Shown piece after piece: positions 7,331 to 14,824 of a DNA stretch of 24,479 nt. The DNA lies in contig JBJMSU010000033.1 in the NCBI GenBank assembly GCA_045801465.1, positions 1-24,479 of the forward strand, written 5' to 3'. The stretch comes from DATFWC01 sp045801465 (GTDB lineage Bacteria; Pseudomonadota; Alphaproteobacteria; Rhizobiales; Xanthobacteraceae). Under the pieces are notes generated by a model that saw nothing but the letters and a program-made list of their open reading frames with translations, was not told the DNA's origin and did no database searches. The translations under genes were made by a program, and so were the position numbers. Position 1 is the stretch's first letter. Each line of letters opens with the position of its first letter.

Positions 7331-8551
7331 TCAGCGCGCCCACAGGAGCCCGCGGGTTTTCTCCGCCGGCGCTCCGCCTCGCTGGGCCGCCTTCGCGGCC
7401 GGCCGCGGATCGATCAGTTTCTTGAGCTCGGCCGCAACCGCATTGCGCGGCTTCACCTCCTCGAGCGGGACCCCGCGATCGATCGCTTCGCGCACCAGCC
7501 CGTAATTGTTGGGGATGGTGCCGGCGAGCGTCGCGCCGAGCGCCTGCTTGAGGTCGGCTTTGCGCAGGCCGGGGCCGAACATCCGCTGTTCGAAGCGGTT
7601 GACGATGATTTGCGGCTGCACCGCATCGCCCAGCCGTTCGTTCATGGCCGTGACGAGCTGCTTGGCATAGCGCAGTCCCGGTACTGTCGATTCGGTGACG
7701 ATAAAGAGCCTGTTGGAGCCGATCAGGACGTTGTCGGTCCAGGAAAACCACGTCCGTGGGGTGTCGATGACCACGTGATCGAAACGGGTCGACACGAGAT
7801 CGAGCAACCGCGTCACCACGTCCGGATCGAACGAGCGCATTTCCGCCGGCCGGTGGGGCGCGGCGATGACGGAGAGGCCGGACGCATGCTGCGTCAGCAT
7901 GATCTCGAGCAGCTGACTGTCGAGGCGCTCGGGTCGAGGCTCGATCTCGTTGAGATCGAGCCGCGGCTCGAGGTCGAGGTAGTCGGCACAGGCGCCGTGC
8001 TGAAAATCGAGGTCGACAAGGCAGGTCGAGGCGCCGCTGCGCTGTCCCATGCGCAGGAGCAGGAGCGCGGTCTGGATCGCCAGGGTGGTCACCCCGACGC
8101 CGCCCGCGGCCGGCAGGAAGGTATAGATTTGCGCTTCCTTGACTTCCGAACCGGCGGCCTCCTGCGCCACGCGCGCACAGGCGCGCACCAGGTCGACCGG
8201 CGCGATCGGCTTGACCAGAAAATCGGCTACGCGGACCTGCAGCAGCTGGCGCGCGACGGCCTCGCTGAAGGCCTGGGTCACGACGATAATAGACGGCCGT
8301 CCGCCAAGCCGCGCCACCAGCCGCTGCAGCGCCTGGAAATCTTCCGATCGCGTGGAGTCGATATCGGCAACAACGACGGCGGCATCGCCCATATCGAGCA
8401 TGGCATGGTCGGCAACGCTGCCGCTGACGACGCTCAAGTCCATCTGGCCCGAGCTGCCGAACGTGGTGCGGACCGACTGTTCGAACTCGCTGTCCGCCGT
8501 CAACACGACGACCCGAGTCTTGGCTCCCTGCGCTGATACACCGTTCAGCAT
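7331..8551 (-). CDS. cpaE: Pilus assembly/localisation ATPase-like protein CpaE (TadZ)
   Basis: A 406-residue protein with an N-terminal receiver-like domain (about 12-125, with VVADIDS and the conserved-type FLVKP segment). A ParA/MinD-like P-loop domain follows from about residue 142. TadZ/CpaE proteins place the Tad machine at the cell pole. The P-loop here reads GGVGVTT and the residue before it is Ala, so both lysines of the canonical deviant Walker A (KGGVGKT) are missing. This is in line with other atypical TadZ proteins and suggests weak or no ATP hydrolysis. ATG 8551 has only a weak ribosome-binding site. The 254-base upstream gap holds repeats, so a separate promoter is possible. 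Confidence 0.92.
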   Translation of the reverse strand: MLNGVSAQGAKTRVVVLTADSEFEQSVRTTFGSSGQMDLSVVSGSVADHAMLDMGDAAVVVADIDSTRSEDFQALQRLVARLGGRPSIIVVTQAFSEAVARQLLQVRVADFLVKPIAPVDLVRACARVAQEAAGSEVKEAQIYTFLPAAGGVGVTTLAIQTALLLLRMGQRSGASTCLVDLDFQHGACADYLDLEPRLDLNEIEPRPERLDSQLLEIMLTQHASGLSVIAAPHRPAEMRSFDPDVVTRLLDLVSTRFDHVVIDTPRTWFSWTDNVLIGSNRLFIVTESTVPGLRYAKQLVTAMNERLGDAVQPQIIVNRFEQRMFGPGLRKADLKQALGATLAGTIPNNYGLVREAIDRGVPLEEVKPRNAVAAELKKLIDPRPAAKAAQRGGAPAEKTRGLLWAR

Positions 8552-8661
8552 GACCCGCTCACATCATCCTGCTCGCCGCCGGCACCGCCGGGGCGTTTCG
8601 GAACATTCGAATTCGCGCCGCGCGAGTCTGAGGTCGCCGACGCCTCCCAGTGGCCGCTCCT

Positions 8662-8761
8662 AGAGCGACATGACTGTTCGTCGAACCGTCATCTCGCTCT
8701 GGCTTCTTGCCCGAGCATGATCTTTTCCGAAAACCGACAGCCACTTTTCGGGATCATGCTC
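8662..8761. repeat. Double palindromic repeat (two hairpins, GAGCATGATC type)
   Basis: Two hairpins lie side by side. The first has 13-bp arms AGAGCGACATGAC (8662-8674) and GTCATCTCGCTCT (8688-8700) with one mismatch. The second has perfect 10-bp arms GAGCATGATC (8713-8722) and GATCATGCTC (8752-8761) around a CCACTTTTCGG-containing loop. The pair matches a very common Bradyrhizobium-type intergenic repeat. It occupies the gap between cpaE and the upstream lipoprotein gene. Confidence 0.8.
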
Positions 8762-8805
8762 TAGGCCCGTGCCGTTTTATGTCGTCCGCGCGCCGCCATG
8801 AGCCA

Positions 8806-9123
8806 TCACGGGGTGCTCGGGGTGCTTTCCCCCTGCTGCTGGGCATACGGGACCGAGCTCGTAGCCGTGGTTGCCAGGGGAGTGGTTTTGTTGGTCCGGT
8901 ATCGCGCGATGGCGCGCTGCATCCGCTGTCCTTCCGATCCGAAGTCGCGGTCGGCGGAGGCGCGCGGCCAGGGATCGATGATGTGAGCGACCTTGTTCGC
9001 CTCGATCGCGTCGCCAGCATGGAAAGCGACGGCGTCGCGGCGGTCGTAGTAGATGTCGGCGCAGCCGCCGAGCGTCGCGACGAATGCGAGGACGAGGAGC
9101 GTGGGTGTTGTGAATTGCCGCAT
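8806..9123 (-). CDS. Small Tad-locus lipoprotein in the cpaD position
   Basis: A 105-residue predicted lipoprotein: a hydrophobic N-terminus ends in the lipobox LGGC with the acylated Cys at residue 21, so it is probably anchored in the outer membrane. The body contains ANKVAHIIDPWPRAS, then QRMQRAIARYRTNK, and ends in a Thr/Ser-rich tail. CpaD proteins of Tad loci are lipoproteins of roughly twice this size, whose C-terminal part also has an Asn...asp-Pro segment followed by an Arg...Tyr-Arg segment. This could therefore be a shortened CpaD, but that relation is an inference. The start ATG 9123 shares one base with the secretin stop (TGATG), so the two are translationally coupled. A GTG one codon earlier is possible. 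Confidence 0.8.
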   Translation of the reverse strand: MRQFTTPTLLVLAFVATLGGCADIYYDRRDAVAFHAGDAIEANKVAHIIDPWPRASADRDFGSEGQRMQRAIARYRTNKTTPLATTATSSVPYAQQQGESTPSTP

Positions 9124-10574
9124 CACGAAGCTCCCTTCGGCAGGTCGAGGATATGGCCGAGCGGCCTGATCGGACGCGCCGCCGGCACTTCATCGCCCAG
9201 CTGGCGCGGCGTCAGCTCGGCGCGACCTTTGATGAACAGGTCGGCGTCGTTGCCGGCCACCGTATTGTCGAGCGGCGTCTTCAATTGCTCGGCCGGCCGC
9301 GTCGGTCGCACGAGGTGCGGCGTGACGATGATGGCGAGGTCCGTCTCCTGCTTCTGGTACTGCGTGCTGCGCAGCAACGGGCCGATCACCGGCACGTCAC
9401 CGAGCCATGGGAACTGCTTCTGGTCGCTCGTATCGATGCTCTGCAGCAGGCCGGCGATGGCGAAGCTCTGGCCGTCGCGCAGCTCGATCGTGGTGTTGGC
9501 GCGGCGCACCGTGAGGCTGGGCAGCCGCAAGCCGCCGATCTGGATGACGTTGCCCGCGTCGAGCTGGCTGACTTCCGGCTCGATCTTCAGATTGATCACG
9601 CCGTTCTGCAGCACCGTCGGCGTGAAGGCGAGGCCGACACCGTACCGCTTCCATTCGACCGTGATGGTGTCGCGATTGCTGGCCACGGGAATGGGAAACT
9701 CGCCGCCGGCCAGGAAGCTCGCGGTATCGCCGGAGAGCGCAATCAGATTGGGCTCGGCCAGACGCCGGACCAGGCCTTTGCCTTCGAGCGCCTGAATCAT
9801 CGTGTCGACCTCGACACCGTTGCCGACCATCCTGCCGATGGCGAGACCGAACGGTGTGTTGCCGCTGGCGAGAGCGATCGGGATGGCGCCAAGCCCACCG
9901 CCTGCAAACGCACCAGTGGCCGCGCTGGCGTTCCTGGCGATCACGTTCCAATTGATGCCGAGCTCGCGGCCGGCCGTCCGCGAGGCTTCGACGAAGCGCA
10001 CTTCGAGCATCACCTGCTGCGGCTGCATGACTCTGACCGAATTGATGACCTCGCTGGCGAAATGCTTGGCGATGCTGACGGCGGTGTCGACCGTCACGGC
10101 GTCGGGGGCGCTCCCGGACAGCAGGATGCGGCCGTTGACAGAGGCCACGCGGAAGCGAGCGTTCGGGAAGCGCTCGCGCAACTCGGTGCCGAGCACCGAG
10201 GTATCGTGGGTCACCTCGATGTCGAAAACACCGACCAGCCCCTTGTCGCCGCCGTAAACGGAAAGCCGGGTGGTGCCGACCTTCTTGCCGAGGATGGAGA
10301 GCGAGCGGTCGGTCAGCGGCACCACGTCGGCAATTTCGGGATCGCTGACGATCACGTCGGCGAAGGTGCGGTCGGTGCGAACGGTTTCCGACTTTCCGCC
10401 GGTCAACCGAATCGATGCGGATTTTTGCGAAGAGCCGACCTGGATCTGAAGCTCGTCGGCACGCGCCACGCCCGTGCAAGCGAGCGCGGTCATGGCGGCG
10501 AAGATGGCGATCGACAGGCGCCAGCGGCTCGCTGCGGCGCGGGTTCTTTCCCGATCAGTGCTGTACTGGTTCAC
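9123..10574 (-). CDS. cpaC: Tad pilus outer-membrane secretin CpaC (RcpA)
   Basis: A 483-residue secretin that forms the outer-membrane channel for the Tad pilus. A signal peptide ends near ARA-DE (about residue 40). Next come the pilus-type N-terminal domain (about 41-112, including DRTFADVIVSDPEIADVVPL), a BON-like domain (about 120-185) and the secretin core (about 250-425) with the signature-like FPWLGDVPVIGPLLRS and a closing ETDLAIIVTPHLVRP. The start is GTG 10574, with a G-rich ribosome-binding site about 10 bases upstream. The gene begins 24 bases after cpaB. Its stop overlaps the next start by one base, which binds it to the downstream lipoprotein. Confidence 0.95.
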   Translation of the reverse strand: MNQYSTDRERTRAAASRWRLSIAIFAAMTALACTGVARADELQIQVGSSQKSASIRLTGGKSETVRTDRTFADVIVSDPEIADVVPLTDRSLSILGKKVGTTRLSVYGGDKGLVGVFDIEVTHDTSVLGTELRERFPNARFRVASVNGRILLSGSAPDAVTVDTAVSIAKHFASEVINSVRVMQPQQVMLEVRFVEASRTAGRELGINWNVIARNASAATGAFAGGGLGAIPIALASGNTPFGLAIGRMVGNGVEVDTMIQALEGKGLVRRLAEPNLIALSGDTASFLAGGEFPIPVASNRDTITVEWKRYGVGLAFTPTVLQNGVINLKIEPEVSQLDAGNVIQIGGLRLPSLTVRRANTTIELRDGQSFAIAGLLQSIDTSDQKQFPWLGDVPVIGPLLRSTQYQKQETDLAIIVTPHLVRPTRPAEQLKTPLDNTVAGNDADLFIKGRAELTPRQLGDEVPAARPIRPLGHILDLPKGAS

Positions 10575-10598
10575 GTGTGCCCCCGAACTTGTCCCCGA

Positions 10599-11468
10599 TT
10601 ACTGCTTTGTACGCTGCAGTCCGTTTGCCTCGCGCCCGTCCGTCCCCTCGGCCGGCACGTTGTAGTCCTGCGGCTTGCCGCTGCGCGTCACGGTGATCGT
10701 CGCCATCGACTTGGCGTTGGTCGGGCGCACCGTCATGTAAGGGCTGTCGAGATCCATCAGCGTGATCCGGCGAGCGCCTTCCACCATCTGCTCGCCGGCC
10801 TTGCGCAGGGCGAGCGAGAGGGAGCCGGCCGTAGCGGCCAGCGACAGCCGCTGTGCCGCCCCGGTGTCCACTTCGAGCGTCACCGCCCGCGCCACGGTAG
10901 GCTTGTCGGCGGCGTTGTCGGCGATCTGATCGACCGCGAGCACCCGGATGTTCTGCAGCACCAGGTCGGTGGCGGTGGAATTCTTGTCCGAGTTCCGCGT
11001 CATCAGCACATCGACATGGTCGCCCGGCAGCACGAAACCGGCGACACCCTCCACGTCGTTGACGCGCACGGTGACGGCCTTCATGCCCTCCTGCAGGATC
11101 GCCGAGAGCGTTCCCTTTTGACCGGGTCCGGTGATCTTGGAGGCGAGGATCGGCTCGTTCGGCTCGATCGAATAAAGAACGATGCGCTTTCCCGGCGCCA
11201 GCAGGTCGGCGACCGTCGTAAACGTTCCCGTCGGAACCGCACCTTCCGGCCAGGCGACCTCGCGCAGCGTCTGCGGCGAGAGTTGGTGCCCGAACCGCAG
11301 CGGCTGACTCGCCACGACGACGGTTTTCGTCGCCGCCACCGGAGCTGGACTTGCATCGCCCGGTTTCAACCGCTCGGCCTGATTGTTGAGCCAGGCTTGC
11401 GCCACGAATACGGCGAGCAGCCCGAACAGGACCGCCGACGCCAACATCACAATGGTACTCGTACGCAC
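10599..11468 (-). CDS. cpaB: Tad pilus assembly protein CpaB (RcpC)
   Basis: A 289-residue periplasmic protein with one N-terminal membrane anchor (STIVMLASAVLFGLLAVFVA). A SAF-like domain follows, including VVVASQPLRFGHQL and TLREVAWPEGAVPTG, and then the RcpC region with GFVLPGDHVDVLMTR. CpaB/RcpC is thought to work with the secretin, possibly interacting with peptidoglycan. I favour GTG 11468, preceded by AGAGGC, because it puts the membrane anchor at the extreme N-terminus. GTG 11507 would add 13 polar residues and cannot be excluded. It is the first gene of the tad cluster in the window. No pilin or prepilin peptidase gene lies upstream before the S10 peptidase. Confidence 0.92.
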   Translation of the reverse strand: MRTSTIVMLASAVLFGLLAVFVAQAWLNNQAERLKPGDASPAPVAATKTVVVASQPLRFGHQLSPQTLREVAWPEGAVPTGTFTTVADLLAPGKRIVLYSIEPNEPILASKITGPGQKGTLSAILQEGMKAVTVRVNDVEGVAGFVLPGDHVDVLMTRNSDKNSTATDLVLQNIRVLAVDQIADNAADKPTVARAVTLEVDTGAAQRLSLAATAGSLSLALRKAGEQMVEGARRITLMDLDSPYMTVRPTNAKSMATITVTRSGKPQDYNVPAEGTDGREANGLQRTKQ

Positions 11469-11507
11469 TGCGTCGCCTCTAAGCTGGGTGACCTGGTTAC
11501 TCTTCAC

Positions 11508-11900
11508 CCCGCGTCGACAATGAATTGCGAGTATTGAATTCTTCTTGAAACCACGTGCGTCGCTGGGTTTATGTTCAATGGCGCGTGAAGAACTATGACT
11601 TACGAAGCGTTAAGTGGTGGCGCAGCAACTGGAGCGAAGCGATAACGTTGACGGATTGAGGCGCGTCGGCGCGTCTCATGATTTCCGAAAGGCGGCCCAT
11701 TGCGTTTGAGGAATGGCTAACCATCTTGCGAACACGGGCTGCGGCGTCAGCACCGCGTGCGTAAGACGCGCACTTCTGCCCGCCTATGGTTGGAGCATGA
11801 TGCTTTCGAACACTGAGGGCCGCTTTTCGGGATCATGTTCTGCGGCAATCGGCTCGCGCTTCGACATCTTTTTGCTCGTTTCTTTCCGGACAGAAGAGCA
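11508..11900. other. 393-base intergenic region between divergent tad operon and S10 peptidase
   Basis: No credible gene is present; the short open frames here have no coding features. The region must hold the tad operon promoter (minus) and the peptidase promoter (plus), but I cannot pick convincing -35/-10 pairs. Visible items are a weak hairpin (GAGGCGCG at 11658-11665 and CGCGTCTC at 11670-11677, one mismatch), a one-mismatch copy of the TTAACCAT motif (CTAACCAT at 11717-11724) and a palindromic repeat at 11793-11840. Confidence 0.6.
11793..11840. repeat. Diverged copy of the GAGCATGATC palindrome
   Basis: GAGCATGATGC (11793-11803) faces GATCATGTTC (11831-11840), with CGCTTTTCGG just inside the right arm. 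This is the same layout as the second hairpin of the repeat near 8713-8761, but with mismatches in the arms. It sits 60 bases upstream of the S10 peptidase start. Confidence 0.65.
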
Positions 11901-13412
11901 ATGAAAACCCCATCAGTTCTGGCGTTCCTGGCACTCATCCTCGGCTCTTGCCTTCCAGCACTGGCGCAGGAACATCCGCCACAGGCGGAGGCCGCGTCCG
12001 AGCAACGGCAGCAGCGAGCCGGCGTTCTTTCACTGTTGCCGGCGGATGCGGTGACGGAGCACACCCTCGACGCGCGCTCCGGCAAGATCGCCTACACGGC
12101 AACGGCTGGCACCTTGCCGATTTTCGACCAGAGCGGCGAGCGCAAGGCGTCCATCTTCTATACCGCCTATGTGGTACGCGACGCCGACAAGGCCAGCCGT
12201 CCGGTCACCTTCGTGTTCAACGGGGGTCCCGGCGCGGCATCGATCTACCTGCATCTGGGTGTCGTCGGTCCGAAGGTCCTCGACTTCGGTCCCAGCGGTC
12301 GCGATGGCGCCGCCGCCCGGCTGCGCGACAATCCCGCGACCTGGCTCGAATTCACCGATCTCGTCCTCGTCGACCCGGTCGGCACCGGCTGGAGCCGCAC
12401 CGCCAAAGCGGAGGACACGAGCTACTTCGGCGTGCGGCCCGACGCGCAGGTCATGGCGAAAGTCATCGCCCTCTATCTCGCGCGCAACGGCAGGACCGCA
12501 TCGCCCAAATACATCCTGGGCGAAAGCTACGGCGGCTTTCGTGCCATCAAGGTCGCGCGGGTGCTTCAGCACGATCAGGGTATCGTCGTCAGCGGCATCG
12601 TAATGGCCTCACCGCTGATCGAGGGCGGCTACGTATTTGGCAGCGGCGACCGCTATTCGCTCGGCTGCGCCTTGCAGCTGCCGTCTGTCGTGGCGGCTGA
12701 GCTCGAGCGCAATGGCGCCTTCACCACGCAGGCGCTCGCCGAGGCCGAGCGCTTCGCCATGAACGACTATCTCTCAGCACTGGCGGGACGGCCGCCCCAA
12801 GGCGAAGCGGCCAAGACGTTCTATGGCCGTGTGGCACAGATCACCGGCCTTCCCGCCGATCTCGTGGCGCGCTCGCGCGGCTGCGTCCGCAACGCCTATC
12901 TCAAGCACCGGCGCGAGGCGCAGCGCGAGATCTTGAGCATCTACGACGCGACCTTTGCGACCCCGGACCCGTTTCCCGAAAGCGACAACCGGCACAGTCC
13001 CGATCCGGTGCTCGACGGGTTTACCCGCGCGCTCGGCGGCACGTTCGTCGGCTATGCGCGCGACCACCTCGGCTTCAAGACCGACATGACGTACGCGGTT
13101 CTCAATTCCGACGTGAACGGCAAGTGGGAGTGGGACCGCGGCTCGCGCGGCGCACCGCCCAGCATCAGCGATGACATGCGTGAGTTCCTGTCGCTCAATC
13201 CCTCGTTCCGCCTGCTCGTCGTGCACGGCTATGCCGACCTCGTGACGCCGTATGCGGTCAGCCGCTATGTGATCGATCATCTCCCCGAGCTCGGCGAGCC
13301 GGACCGGGTGCAGCTCAAGGTCTATCCCGGCGGCCACATGTTCTATTTCGCCGAGCGCGCGCGCCTGGCTTTCACCGACGACGTCAAGGGGTTTTATCAG
13401 GCGATTCAGTAG
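11901..13412 (+). CDS. Secreted S10-family serine carboxypeptidase
   Basis: A 503-residue peptidase with a signal peptide (MKTPSV...LPALAQ, cleavage near residue 22-23), so it is probably periplasmic or secreted. It has the serine carboxypeptidase features: the oxyanion segment FNGGPGAAS (about 106-114), DPVGTGWS (about 158-165), nucleophile Ser209 in GESYGG, Asp446 in HGYADLVTPY and His479 in PGGHMF. Bacterial S10 proteins of this length release C-terminal amino acids from peptides. The start is ATG 11901, since it begins the signal peptide; an open frame extends 22 codons further upstream without one. Its last 7 bases overlap the end of the convergent MmgE/PrpD gene. Confidence 0.93.
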   Translation: MKTPSVLAFLALILGSCLPALAQEHPPQAEAASEQRQQRAGVLSLLPADAVTEHTLDARSGKIAYTATAGTLPIFDQSGERKASIFYTAYVVRDADKASRPVTFVFNGGPGAASIYLHLGVVGPKVLDFGPSGRDGAAARLRDNPATWLEFTDLVLVDPVGTGWSRTAKAEDTSYFGVRPDAQVMAKVIALYLARNGRTASPKYILGESYGGFRAIKVARVLQHDQGIVVSGIVMASPLIEGGYVFGSGDRYSLGCALQLPSVVAAELERNGAFTTQALAEAERFAMNDYLSALAGRPPQGEAAKTFYGRVAQITGLPADLVARSRGCVRNAYLKHRREAQREILSIYDATFATPDPFPESDNRHSPDPVLDGFTRALGGTFVGYARDHLGFKTDMTYAVLNSDVNGKWEWDRGSRGAPPSISDDMREFLSLNPSFRLLVVHGYADLVTPYAVSRYVIDHLPELGEPDRVQLKVYPGGHMFYFAERARLAFTDDVKGFYQAIQ

Positions 13413-14803
13413 CGCGTCGCCGTCATCTCGACGAGCGACGTCACGTCATCGATTTCGTCGACACTCCAGATCCGTTCGGCCAGCTCGCCGGCTTGCCGGT
13501 CACCCAGCACCGGTCCGACCAAGCCGTAAAACTTGGCCGTGAGTCCGCCGTCGTCGAGCGGCACTTGCCGCGAACCGAGCGCCTCGTCGGCCTGGCGTAC
13601 GAACGTCCCGCGCGGCGTCGTCACGGTGACGCGCGCCGGGCGCAGCTGCGGATAGAGCCGGTCGATGTCGGGCGGCGCGCTCACGGTAAGCTTGCGTGCC
13701 GCCTCGGCCATGGCCGGATCGCGCCGGGCGGCATCGGAGAAATGCTCGAGCTGAATGCCCCGGAACCGCAGGGCGAGCGCCATGAGGTAGGGAAAGCTCA
13801 GTTGCGCGCTGGCAAAATCGTCCCATCCGGTATGCGCATGTTCGGCGGCGATGCGGTACGTGGCAACGTCGACCCGTTTCACCTCGTCGGCGGCGATTTT
13901 CTCGCTCTCGAGGAGACCGATCAGCGCCTCAACCGCGGGCTGGATGTGCCGGCAGCAGGCATACGGCTTGATGTAGCAATCGGTGATGCCGAACGGCACG
14001 GCGGGTGGGAGCTCGATGGCGCGTGCCGCCTCGGTGCCGAGCGCGAACGCCTGCATGAATCCGTCGCGCCCCTCGATCACGCCGGGCGGTCCCTGGACCC
14101 CCTGCTGGGCAAGGAGCGCGGCCTGCAGACCTTCGCGCGCCGCATGTCCGGCGTGCAGGCGCTTGATGTCGGCGCCGCCATTGATGAAGGCGAACAGGCC
14201 GGCCGAGCTGGATGCCGCGATACCGAGAGCATCGGCAAGCTGGTCCGCGTCGAGACCGCGCAGCTTGCCGGCCGCCATGGCGGCGCCGAACGGGCCGACC
14301 GCACCGGTCGGGTGGAATCCGCGCCGGCGCAGGTCGGGGTGACAGGCGCGCGCCAGGCAGATGGCGGTCTCGTAGCCGGCAACGATCGCTGAGAGCAACG
14401 CCTTGCCGTCGGCGCGACCTTCGTAGGCGACGGCAAGCGCGGCCGGGATGACAACGCAGCCGCAGTGGGCGGAGCCATGCCGGTAACCGTCGTCCAGCTC
14501 GATGCCGTGGGCCGCGGTGCCGCCGAGGAATGCCGCATCGAGGAGATCGGCGCGCCGCGCGCGCCCCGGCACCGGCACGTTCCCGGCGCCGCGCACCGAT
14601 GCGAGCATCGCCGCGGCATTGGTGGCGACGTTTCCGTCGGCCCCGGCGATCATCACGCCGATGGTGTCGAGGAGATGACGCTTGGCATAATGCCTGACCT
14701 CGGAGTCGAGTGCCGCGTAGCGCAACCCATTCACGAACGCGACGATGGCATCGGTAGCGCGCTCAAGCGGCGCGGCGGCGTGCAGGACCTCGGCGTGCGA
14801 CAT
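13406..14803 (-). CDS. MmgE/PrpD family protein
   Basis: A 465-residue protein covering the whole MmgE/PrpD fold, whose characterised members include 2-methylcitrate dehydratase and cis-aconitate decarboxylase. Family features are LLDTIGVMIAGADG near the N-terminus, the HAGHAAREGLQAALLAQQG segment in the middle and YIKPYACCRHIQPAVEAL, which holds conserved Lys, Cys and His. ATG 14803 is preceded by GGAGG at good spacing. It is the last gene of the long minus-strand operon, 21 bases after the dehydrogenase gene. Substrate is unknown; a dehydratase, decarboxylase or isomerase step on a polycarboxylic acid would fit the family. Its 3' end overlaps the S10 peptidase gene tail-to-tail. Confidence 0.9.
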   Translation of the reverse strand: MSHAEVLHAAAPLERATDAIVAFVNGLRYAALDSEVRHYAKRHLLDTIGVMIAGADGNVATNAAAMLASVRGAGNVPVPGRARRADLLDAAFLGGTAAHGIELDDGYRHGSAHCGCVVIPAALAVAYEGRADGKALLSAIVAGYETAICLARACHPDLRRRGFHPTGAVGPFGAAMAAGKLRGLDADQLADALGIAASSSAGLFAFINGGADIKRLHAGHAAREGLQAALLAQQGVQGPPGVIEGRDGFMQAFALGTEAARAIELPPAVPFGITDCYIKPYACCRHIQPAVEALIGLLESEKIAADEVKRVDVATYRIAAEHAHTGWDDFASAQLSFPYLMALALRFRGIQLEHFSDAARRDPAMAEAARKLTVSAPPDIDRLYPQLRPARVTVTTPRGTFVRQADEALGSRQVPLDDGGLTAKFYGLVGPVLGDRQAGELAERIWSVDEIDDVTSLVEMTATRY

Positions 14804-14824
14804 GGGATTCCTCCGGTAACCAAT

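Noticed and set aside
8559..8744. 61-codon minus-strand frame between cpaE and the lipoprotein gene
   Set aside because: Mostly encoded by the double hairpin repeat; no start signal or domain.
9153..11537. Very long open frame (794 codons) on the plus strand opposite cpaB and cpaC
   Set aside because: It is the antisense of two clear Tad genes. High GC at third codon positions creates such frames, and the translation is rich in Arg, Asp and His with no domain.
11713..11904. 63-codon frame just before the S10 peptidase
   Set aside because: It crosses the palindromic repeat, has no ribosome-binding site and no recognisable feature.
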